Assembly: GCA_946406115.1 (NCBI GenBank)
Contig: OX291561.1
Coordinates: forward strand, 612,273 to 676,272
Direction of reading: 5' to 3'
Length of the DNA: 64,000 nt
Source of the DNA: Apoda limacodes
Taxonomy: Eukaryota; Arthropoda; Insecta; Lepidoptera; Limacodidae
Shown: positions 10,761 to 19,570 of the stretch, piece after piece
Layout: each line of letters begins with the position of its first letter
Numbering within the stretch: position 1 is the first letter of the stretch
Program-made: the position numbers and the translations under genes
The notes under the pieces: generated by a model
The model's input: only the letters and a program-made list of their open reading frames with translations
What the model was told of the DNA's origin: nothing
Database searches by the model: none

Positions 10761-11590
10761 TACCAATAAATATCGCCGCGGACGGACTCAAGTATCATTA
10801 CAATATGTTGCAGACTGGTTAATGGAGATCGCTAATCCTAACGTCAAGTCTCGCGGATGCTTAGCTTAGATTTTTTGTAAATTGCGCAATAAACATTAAG
10901 CCATTATAACTACACTAAATAAATAAATAAAAGTTGATTGCCCTATATACACTAAACTAAAGCCGCGGCACGCTTCGCTCGGCTTCGCTCGCTAATTTTC
11001 ATATGCTCCGCTTGGCTTCGCTAGTTTTCATTTTCCCACATGGGTCGCCCTGACTACACTGAATTAGTAAAAGTTGGGTCTGGCGCTCGCCGGCCGCTGC
11101 CGCAGCACGCTTCGCTCGGCTGCGCGCTATTTTTCATTTTCTCATATTGTGATACTAAAGAAAATACGAAAAGCAATATCAATGGTAACTTGAATAAGTT
11201 TAAGTTGGCAGTTTTTTTTGATACTGGCAACATTATTTGAAAAAAAATTGTTGTTTCATGTTATTCTATTGTTAATTTACAAATAAAAATTATGTACCAA
11301 CCTACTTATGTAAATGTTTTATTTTATAAAACTTGCATTTTCCGTCAATTTTAGGCTGAATTTCATCTATATGTGTATGTTTAGACAGCTGCAGGGATTG
11401 TGAATATAACCAAGATTCCTTAAAATAACACGTGAATTTCATAGAAATAACATTGATAACATATCGTCCATTTTGTAGAAAGAAAATTTTCTTTACTTTT
11501 AAATATTTTTTTTATCAAAAACTATTCTTCTCCGCCGACTTTTTTATCTCATTTGTGTATAGGGATATGTTTCTCTATCGATTATCGATA
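10761..11590. other. no gene; GC-rich simple words
   Basis: Between 10960 and 11130 the words CTTCGCTCGG and GCTTCGCT recur four or five times. The rest is AT-rich without coding signal. Confidence 0.4.
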
Positions 11591-12090
11591 TCGATTTTTT
11601 TTTATTATATACCACTAAGGTGGCAAACAAGCTTACGGTCCGCCTGATGGTAGCCTATGGACGCTTGCAACACCAGGGGTATCACTCGCGCGTTGCCGAC
11701 CCTCCAGAAATCTAATAACTTCTTTCTTGAAGAACCCCATATTGTAGTCCTTGGAGAAATCCTTGGCAGGGAGCTCATTCCACAACTTAAGCGTTCGCGG
11801 GAGGAAGTTTCTCTGAAACCGCACTTTACGCGACCATTACGGTTCTAACGTGTGAGAATAAATTCCCTGCCGATGGCGAGCGGTGCGATGGTAGAAAGTA
11901 GCCGTGGGCATCATTTCGAACAATTCCTCAGAACACAACCCATTTTTCAAGCGGCTGAACACACACAGGGAGGCAAAGTCTCTCCTCAGACTTAAGGGCT
12001 CGATATGCGAAATATTTCTGTTATGACTACGGCTAAGAACAATAAACTGACAAGAAATTATTTTATGTGTAAGGGCAAACACGAACTACA
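11590..12090 (-). pseudogene. LINE family A: reverse transcriptase C-terminus and 3' end
   Basis: The minus strand reads LSLRRDFASLCVFSRLKNGL and FYHRTARHRQG, then after a frameshift RNFLPRTLKLWNELPAKDFS and FFKKEVIRFLEGRQRASD, ending VASVHR. This is the C-terminal region after the reverse-transcriptase domain seen in insect non-LTR retrotransposons, where a WN-x-LP motif precedes the stop. The 3' untranslated end (11590-11640) reads, on the minus strand, GGCAAACAAGC-like sequence complement and finishes in an A-rich tail. The copy is 5'-truncated. The same 3' end recurs at 29565, 37258, 41145 and 51089, so this is a family active in the region's past. Clade assignment is not attempted. Confidence 0.75.
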
Positions 12091-12353
12091 TAAATATCCA
12101 AATCTTTTACGACCTTCTGTTGATGATAGATGGAAGAACGTACGTACGTAAACTTCCAGTTACGAGAGGAGTTCCACAAGGTTCAATTTTAGGGCCGCTG
12201 CTTTTTATCCTTTAAACTGCAGATATAGCACAATGTATTTCAAAGTGTAAATACCACATGTATGCTGATGACATACAATTGTATATTTCGTTCAAGCCAA
12301 ATGATGTTTCAAAAGCTCTTCAAAGTTTGAATGGTGATTTAGAAAGAATTTTT

Positions 12354-12463
12354 AAGTGGTCTAAACATAACTCTCTTATTTTAAATTTTGAAGTGGTCTA
12401 AACATAACTCTCTTATTTTAAATTTTTAAGTGGTCTAAACATAACTCTCTTATTTTAAATCCG
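12354..12463 (+). repeat. 37-bp triplication inside LINE gene
   Basis: AAGTGGTCTAAACATAACTC starts at 12354, 12391 and 12428. The period of 37 is not a multiple of three, so it disrupts the reading frame. Confidence 0.9.
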
Positions 12464-13008
12464 CCGAAATCTAAATATATGGTCATAGGGACAAAAGCTC
12501 AGCTTGAAAAAATTTCAGCAAGTATTGATTTAGTAGTACATAGAAATAAAATAGAAAGGGTTTATGAAGCCAGAAATCTTGGTATTCAAATAGATACTGA
12601 TTTGCGATTTCAGAACCATATTATTGAAACAGTACGTAACTGCTTTGATCGTCTAAAAATTGTATATAAACTTCGCCAATTTCTTAGCGAAGAACTTAGA
12701 ATTAGGTTGGTGGAATCATTGGTATTGTCAAACCTAACATATGGAGATACTGTTTATGGTCCACGTTTACATGCTACTACTGAGCGGTTAGTGCAGAGAG
12801 TCCAAAACGCATGCATCAGGTTTTGCTTTAACATACAACCCCGTATCCATATTACGCCGTCTTTGAATAAACACAAAATGCTTAAAATGAAGTTAAGAAG
12901 AAAGCATCACTTAGCGAGTTTGCTGTTTGGTGTAATTGTGACACAAAAACCTCAATATTTGTACAAAACATTGAGTTGGATGCATCATAGAACTAAACAT
13001 TATCTCCG

Positions 13009-13238
13009 TTCATGCTCACGACTGCTTAGCGCTCCACGTCACGCTACAGCTACGTTCATGCTCACGACCGCTTAGCGCTCCACGTCACGCTACAGCTACG
13101 TTCATGCTCACAACCGCTTAGCGCTCCACGTCACGCTACAGCTACGTTCATGCTCACGACCGCTTAGCGCTCCACGTCACGCTACAGCTACGTTCATGCT
13201 CACAACCGCTTAGCGCTCCACGTCACGCTACAGCTACG
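13009..13238 (+). repeat. 46-bp repeat, five units, inside LINE gene
   Basis: Units start at TTCATGCTCACGACCGCTTA and contain GCGCTCCACGTCACGC. Five units of 46 bp; differences are limited to single bases (for example CGACTG, CGACCG, CAACCG). The underlying protein segment is the (L/S)LSAPRHATA region before FRGS, so one ancestral segment was amplified. Confidence 0.92.
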
Positions 13239-13898
13239 TTCCGTGGTAGCTTCCGATACTCGGCGTCCAAATGTTGGAACAATATACCTCCTCCAATTAA
13301 TCAACTTAAAATACATAAAGAGTTTTAAAATTAAGTTGAAAGGATATTTACTTAATTTACAAAAACAATACGTGAATATTAATATAAATGTATCGGAATT
13401 TCTGTAGCTAGTAAGCTTTATTCATAACACTTATAAGAAAAAATATTTATTAATTGGTTTGCGTTTTATATGTGACAATATATTTTCAATTTTCAATGTT
13501 TTTGTTTTAATTATTTTTGATTTAAGTAGGCAATTTTTTTTTTTTTATTCTGCTTAAAACTTTTTGTGCTTAATTTGTTCTATGTTTTATATATTTAAGG
13601 CTATTTATGTAGCTAGTATTAAATTAGAGTATAAGTAGAATGTTGTTTCTTCGACCGTGACTCAGCCCGGGCTCCAGCTGAAAATCAGAGTTGTGTGTCT
13701 ACGTGACACGCAGCTTGTGCTGAGCTGTGGCCTTTTTGGCACACAGGCCTTAAAAACAACCTTGAATTTTAAACTTTTTATATTAATAATAAGCACTAAA
13801 TATATTTAGTTAGGTAAGTACTCTGTAATTGATATTTATATGTGTGTCATTTTATGTGTGGTAAATAAAATATTTTTTCTATCTATCTATCTATCTAA

Positions 13899-14507
13899 TC
13901 GAAACTTTGCTTCTCTTGTCTGATGCCTAGACTCTAGCTACAACTATGTAAAACACGATCAAAATGTACGGTAAATGACTGTGATAGGGCACATAATAAC
14001 GTCCTGCACTCTGAACCGCAGTCCTTAACGCAACCTAAATTTTTTACTTCCACTCGCACAAATACCGACTTAACACATCATAGAGTTGAACTATATATAT
14101 ATAAAACATTGACTTGATTGTTACACGACGAGTAATTAGAAGTCCTAAAAATGCACCTTTGATTTCCAGTACTAATTTAGATTATGTTGTTTATAGAAAT
14201 GTCTGTTCCAACAGTTGCTCATCTGGAACAAGCGTTCTACATATTTGCCCGTATAAATAATTTAATGAAGTTATTCGGCGAAGCTACTGTACACGTACAC
14301 GGACAGCTCGAGATCCCGTAAAGATTTAGCTGCCTTGGAAATTCTAAAGGCTACTTATGTGGAAGACAGGCTTACTCTGGCGAAGTAAAACGACTACACT
14401 GCATTTTTGCAGTCAATACGAACAGAAGATCGAGGACTTTATAAAAAGGGTTATGCATCTAAATTAACACAACTGAAGCCGAAAATAAAAGTCAGAAGAC
14501 ATGGTAC
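13899..14507. other. unassigned sequence, left flank of the Gypsy element
   Basis: A possible diverged coding stretch in + frames from about 14200 (MSVPTVAHLEQAF, later EILKATYVEDRLTLAK and LYKKGYASKLTQLKPK) was seen but not recognised. Since BEL/Pao pol sequence lies just right of the Gypsy element, it might be the 5' part of that same element, but similarity is not evident by eye. The last four bases (14504-14507) are the GTAC target duplication. Confidence 0.3.
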
Positions 14508-15331
14508 TGTAGAGGTTACGACCTCTTGTTGAATGTAAAGGAAGTAAATAGGCTAGCGAACGTTTTTACGCAGCAAATACTTCGTAGTGGTTTTAAGGAA
14601 ACATAATAGATGGTGTCAGTGCGTTTTTAAATAAAAACAATCGGAATTTCGAGCTTGTCATTATTAATTTGTTATTAATTGACATTCAAGTGAAAAATAT
14701 AGATCGGACAAGTCTATATAAATTTGAAGGGTCGATTCCTGTCTATATCAGGGAGCCCTAGAATTGGTAGAATGGCTTTACATTGCCAGTGGACGTAAAG
14801 TAAGATACTCCAGTATCCAAAATATTCCAAGCATCGCCACCACACGACGACCCGAGGCCTATTGAAGGATGGCCTAATAGAAGAAGATGTACTGCAGATA
14901 AGTTTAATATTGTATAAGAATTCTCCTAGGTAGTAGATGAAAAGGATGTATATTACATGTAAATTGTACGACTAAAAATCTTTTATTTAAAACATTAATT
15001 GTATTTTAGTTTATTTAAGTATTTTTAAAAGAGTAACTATCGAGTTTCTTGCCGGATTCTTCTCGGTAGAAATCAACAACATTGTGAACCGGCGGGAAGG
15101 TGGGAGGGTTCAAAAAATAATATTTTATAACTTTGACGATTCAAAAGTGATTGTAAAATCCTTATTTGAATAAACCATTTTGACTTTGACTTTGACTTTG
15201 ACTCTTGTGGCGATTGAAAAGAACATCTGAATACAGAAAAGAACTCCCGATGTTGTCTTTTTATTAGCAGAAATTCCGATACCTAAATAGAAATAGGTAG
15301 AAGCAGCATATTTACGCCCCCGCACGCTGCA
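14508..15331 (+). repeat. left (5') LTR of the Gypsy element, with a LINE tail inserted
   Basis: Matches the right LTR at 22542-23158 nearly base for base up to about 14938 and again from about 15205. The 266 bp between is foreign (annotated next). The right LTR also has an extra CACGATTTAATGTCC-type segment (about 22878-22918) missing here. The opening bases AGAGGT-TACG-ACCTCT form a short inverted repeat. Confidence 0.92.
14939..15204 (+). mobile_element. LINE/SINE 3' tail inserted in the 5' LTR
   Basis: Contains GAGTTTCTTGCCGGATTCTT, CTCGGTAGAAATCAACA, GATTCAAAAGTGATTG and a terminal (TTTGAC)n stretch at 15178-15202. The same words (GAGTTTCTTTCCGGTTCTTC and GAACCGGTAG) recur at 28262-28400, so it is a dispersed retroelement 3' end, absent from the partner LTR. 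Confidence 0.75.
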
Positions 15332-15404
15332 TATGGTGGAGTACGCCGTTGTCTGCTAAATCAGGTGACAAAGCGATAGAAAAAGGTAAAAATATTTAGT
15401 AATA

Positions 15405-16730
15405 ATGTCTCTAAATGTCCAAGAGTTATCTAGGAGAATGTCAGGTGATGGGTTAGAGGTATTAAAAGCCCTCAACGATATTGAGGCGCATATTATTTTA
15501 ACGGGGTTAGATAAAGAAACAAAGGGTCGGCAGGTTCTGGAATTGTTATTGCCAGATCACTGGCGCAATTATCTCTCCGTACATAAAAAATTAGATACAT
15601 ACGAAGAGATCATACAATGCATTAAGGCAAAAGTATCCCCAGGTGACCCCACCCAATATTTTTATACAATGCAACAGAGTGAGAGAGAAGGTATAGAGCC
15701 TTACCTATATCGTGTTTTAAGTCAAGCTGCTAAATGTAACATTAAAGATGAGTGCATCATAATAAAGCGGTTTGAGGATAGTGTTTCCTTGCCATAAAAG
15801 AGGAGAATCGAAATGCTTTGCATTCTTTCGTTGGAGCAATTGACAAAAAGCGTTGAGAAGTTAGCAGGGAAGACTTCTGATAGGCAGGTAGAAAATAATT
15901 TGTATAATAATGTGCAAAAGGTAATACCTACTCCTTTTTATAGCCACCCGCGAAGCGCTGGTGATGAAGCGAGAGATGTACCACGACGCTCACCATACAA
16001 TATGCGACGCAGAAATTTGTGAAGCGAATATAGTGCATGCGGTGAAGAAATTTTATATAGTAGACAGCAACCACAGGAGGATTCCAGTAAGTCGAATTTT
16101 AATTTTTATAATGGGAATACACAGACATGCACTATAAATGAGTATGCTAGCGAGTTTCCTGTAGTAAAGGATGTAGAATATGCGTGGTCATATACACAAC
16201 CAGCAGGGGGCTTATGTTGTAGTATTGAACAGGATAGGTATTTGGAAGGCGAATGGGAAAGCCAAGATAATTATATTCAGCATGAGAATGACGAAAATAG
16301 GGAAGAATATGATGTCAATTATAATTTAATTAGGGAAAAACCTAATTTATTAAGGTTTCCTATTGTGTTACGAGGAGAGAAGTTATCCTGTATTGTGGAC
16401 ACAGGATCCGAGGTATCTATTTTACCTATAGGAATTTTTCAAAGGCTGTTCTCTGATAGGAGAAGGCGGCAAGAAGAAGGAATATGTATGGTATCCGCCA
16501 ATGGAGCCACATTCCAAGGATATAGATTGCGTGGCATCTATATCAAAATCGCCGAAGAAGCATTTGAAGTTGATTTTGTTGTGGCAGAGGATTGTCAATT
16601 TCCCATTTTAGGTTTAGATTTCCTGTATAAATATGACTGTTCAGTCAATTTAAAAGGACAAAGTATGTCCATTGGAAATAAGGTATTTGTATCTTTCCCT
16701 AGGTTAAAGGCGTTGATTATCGCAAAATGA
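15405..16730 (+). pseudogene. Gypsy gag-protease region, two in-frame stops
   Basis: One reading frame runs from ATG 15405 to TGA 16728-16730, broken only by TAA at 15795-15797 and TGA at 16020-16022. The first 130 codons (MSLNVQELSRRMSGDGLEVL) have the helical, charged look of a small gag capsid, with HWRNYLSVHKKLDTYEEII. No zinc knuckle was identified. The last third carries the retropepsin: IVDTGSEVSILP (active-site DTG, about 16390) and FPILGLDFLYKYD (the ILG flap-end motif, about 16600). The aspartic protease would have matured the gag-pol polyprotein. The continuous frame suggests gag and protease were one translation unit before the stops arose. Confidence 0.8.
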
Positions 16731-19090
16731 ATAAAAAGGTGAAAGAGGTTCAATGTCCTGTTCCGCGGTTAGAAAAGCTATTACAAGTATTACAAGGAGC
16801 GAAATACTTTTGTAAGATAAATTTAAATTTAGGCTATTTCCAATTGGAAATAGAAGAAAAGGATAGGTATAAAACAGGATTTATGTGTAGTCAGGGTAGT
16901 AATGAGTGGAACGTGTTACCATTCGGAATGAAAAATAGCCAAGCGTTTTTCCAAAAGACAATGAATCTTGCGTTAAAAGATTTGTTAGGGAAAGGTGTAT
17001 TGGTATATGTTGATAATATAATTATTTATCACGAGAATTTAGTAGGGTTAGGTCAATTGTTAGAAGTAACTCTTCAGAAGCTTCGCGAAGCTAACTTAAC
17101 GTTGAAACCGTCCAAATGTACGTTTGGTTTCACACAATTGAAATTATTAGGGCATGTTGTATCAAGTGAGGGAATATTGCCTGATCGAATAAAGTTAGGT
17201 AGGTTAGATAGTATAAAAACGCCGAAAAATATAAGGGAAGTTAGGTCGCTAGTAGGTTTTTTATCATACTATAGGAAATTTATAGCTAACTTTGCTAAAA
17301 TCGCGTTACCGTTAACTGATTTAACGCGTAAGAATCGTAAATTCTCTTGGGGGGAGCAGCAAGAAGAAGCGCTGTGAGAGTTAATTAAAGAAATACAGAA
17401 ACCTCCATTATTGCGGTATTTTTCGGAAGAGGAAGGCATTATAACGAAAATTGCAACCGATGCGAGCGACTTGTGTCTAGGAGCAATCCTTATGCAAGGA
17501 AAGTCGGAAAAATAGATGCTACCCGTGATGTTTGCATCCAGAAAATTATCGGCAGCTGAGCGAAATTACTCAATTACCGAAAAGGAATGTCTAGCATTAG
17601 TGTGGGCACTAAATTTTTTCAGAAGTTATATTTGGGGTAAAGCGATACAGGTGGATACAGACCACAAGGCATTGTGTTGGTTAGCTACCAATTGTAATAA
17701 AACTGGCAGAATTGCAAGATAGGTATTAGCTTTGCAAGAATTTGATTTTTCAGTTAATTTTGTGCAAGGAAAAAGCAACTTAGCGGATTATTTATCCAGG
17801 TATCCATTAGAAGGAGAGGATTCAGGAGAATCACCAAAAGATTTTGAAGATAACTTAGTGGTATTAGCCATCCATCAAAATCTATTGCTAGAAGAGCAAA
17901 ATAGGGATGATTTTTGTGTAGGTGTACGTCAACGTTTAGTGAATCGCGGAACAAATCGTTATAAAGGATTTTTAGTTCGCGACGGCATGCTAATGCATTT
18001 ACGCAAATTTTTAGATACAGATGTGTATAGGCATGTAATACCTAAAGATCTTGTGTATGAGATTTTAAAGGAAATACATGATGATTCGTTGACGGGCGGT
18101 CATTTAGGGTTATTTAAATGTTTGGGGAAATTTCAAGAACGATTTTTCCATCCAAATGCAAGACAAGTGATTGAAAATTATATAAAAACTTGCATAGTAT
18201 GTCAGAAAAGGGAAAGATGTAGACAAAAGGAATGTTTGGAGCCGATAACACCTAGGTCAGTGGGAGAAAAGTATCACGTAAAGTAACAGCGCGAAGGAAT
18301 CGATATGTAATAGTAGCAATTGATTCATTTTCTAAATTCAGGATAGCCAGGGCTATCACAATTTGCAATACTGATAATGTATTGAGATTTTTAGAAGAAG
18401 ATGTATTTCTAACCTATGGTACATGTGTAGAAATATGCACCGATAGAGCTTCAGTGTTTCGATCCAGATTAATGAACATGAACTTAGAGTTACATGGGGT
18501 TCGTCATATTAAAAGTAGTATAACTCACCCTATGTCAAATGGTTTAGCTGAAGTAGGTATAAAAACGATCACGTCTATGTTGTCAAAATACGATAGTGAG
18601 AGACAAGATAGCTGGGACTTAATTTTACGCAAAGTCGTACATGCGTATAATATCTCTCCGCATCATACAATTGGTTTCTCACCTTTTGAAGTGTTTCTAG
18701 GAAGAAGTCCGAAAATTGAAACGGATAATAATTTTGGGGAATCGAGGTAGCATACCTTTGGAATCGAGAGAAACACGAGATGTAGTCCTACGTCAAATAG
18801 TAGAAAAAGTTAGGCATAGGATAATGCGAGCGCAGCAGCAACAAAAAGTTGTATTTGATCGTCGGGCGAAACCGAAAAATTTGGTTGTAGGAGATGTAGT
18901 ATTGTTATATTTTGATAAACGACGAACACGGTTCTCATATAAATTAAAGAAGATTTATAAGGGTCCTTATGAGATTGTTAGGTTAGTTAGGCATAACAAT
19001 GCGTTGTTGAGAAATGTACGTACGGATAGACAGGTAGGTCCTGTACATTTTAATAGGTTAAAAGTATTCCGTCCGAGATTAACCTTATAA
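16727..19090 (+). pseudogene. Gypsy pol: reverse transcriptase, RNase H, integrase, broken
   Basis: Reverse transcriptase begins abruptly at MNKKVKEVQCPVPRLEKLL; roughly the first 80-100 residues of the domain are missing, joined directly to protease. The expected KIDL reads KINL (about 16822) and YVDD reads YVDN (about 17010), so two of three catalytic Asp are Asn. RNase H follows with TDASDLCLG, ITEKECLALVWAL and DTDHKALCWL, with stops at about 17376, 17514 and 17721. The integrase has GGHLGLFKCL to CIVCQKRE (HHCC zinc site, about 18100-18210), VAIDSFSKF, CTDRASVF, and NGLAEVGIKT (D, D, E core), then KGPYEIVRLV (GPY/F module, about 18960) ending at TAA 19088. The order RT-RNase H-integrase with GPY/F is Gypsy-type. 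Confidence 0.92.
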
Positions 19091-19204
19091 ATAGGTTAAT
19101 TCAACTAATTTACTTGGTAAAATAAATAAACGGACAGATCGATTTATTTATATATAGATAATGAAGTCAGGGTATAAAGCTAGTCAGGCTAGTTTTAGTC
19201 ATTT

Positions 19205-19570
19205 TTTTTTGACTAGACGGAAGTTTGATTTTTCAAAATTCAGAAAGTCTAGTAACGGACATTGTTAATATTCGATTGGTAATTTTAGGTATTTTAGACG
19301 GATTAGGTTGAATTTTTCAAAATTCAGAAGGGCTAGTAACGGACATTGTTAATATTCGATTGGTAATTTTAGGTATTTTAGACGAATTAGGTTGAATTTT
19401 TTCAAAATTCAGAAGGTCTAGTAACGGACAATGTTAATATTCGATTGGTAATTTTAGGTATTTTAGACGGATTAGGTTGAATTTTTTAAAATGTAGAAAG
19501 TCTAGTAGCGGATATTGGTAATATTCGTGTTGTAATTTAGGCATATAGATTATTTAGGTATGTGTAGGTT
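19205..19570 (+). repeat. 84-bp tandem repeat, about four units, after pol
   Basis: The phrase CTAGTAACGGAC recurs at 19249, 19333, 19418 and (diverged) 19502, in units that also contain ATATTCGATTGGTAATTTTA and TTCAAAATTCAGAA. Confidence 0.88.

Larger units (their letters stand above)
12124..13345 (+). pseudogene. LINE family B reverse transcriptase, broken
   Basis: Seen in order: VPQGSILGPLLFIL (about 12175), a stop where Asn would be expected, HMYADDIQLYISF (the catalytic YADD, about 12258), ALQSLNGDLERIFKWSKHNS, then a long clean frame 12479-13075 with KSKYMVIGT, LGIQID and the C-terminal stretch ERLVQRVQNACIRFCF. After the 46-bp duplications the frame resumes as FRGSFRYSASKCWNNIPPPI (about 13240-13300), which is the usual WN-x-(L/I)P end. 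It starts within the finger/palm region, so the endonuclease and the first half of the enzyme are missing. Inactive because of truncation, stops and duplications. Confidence 0.85.
12100..13898 (+). mobile_element. LINE family B, 5'-truncated copy
   Basis: A truncated non-LTR retrotransposon: reverse transcriptase from its central part (12150) to the C-terminus (about 13340), a roughly 540-bp 3' untranslated region, then AATAAAATATTTTTT followed by a (CTAT)n tail at 13879-13897. A simple-repeat tail of this kind marks the 3' end of a target-primed insertion. The 3' region includes CTCAGCCCGGGCTCCAGCTG, comparable in position to the tail of the related copy at 43160-43900. A duplication inside the gene (13009-13238) is annotated separately. 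Confidence 0.8.

Noticed and set aside
16242..16730. Protease as a separate gene starting at 16242
   Set aside because: The codon there is TTG, and the frame is open upstream to the TGA at 16020; it belongs to the gag-protease frame.
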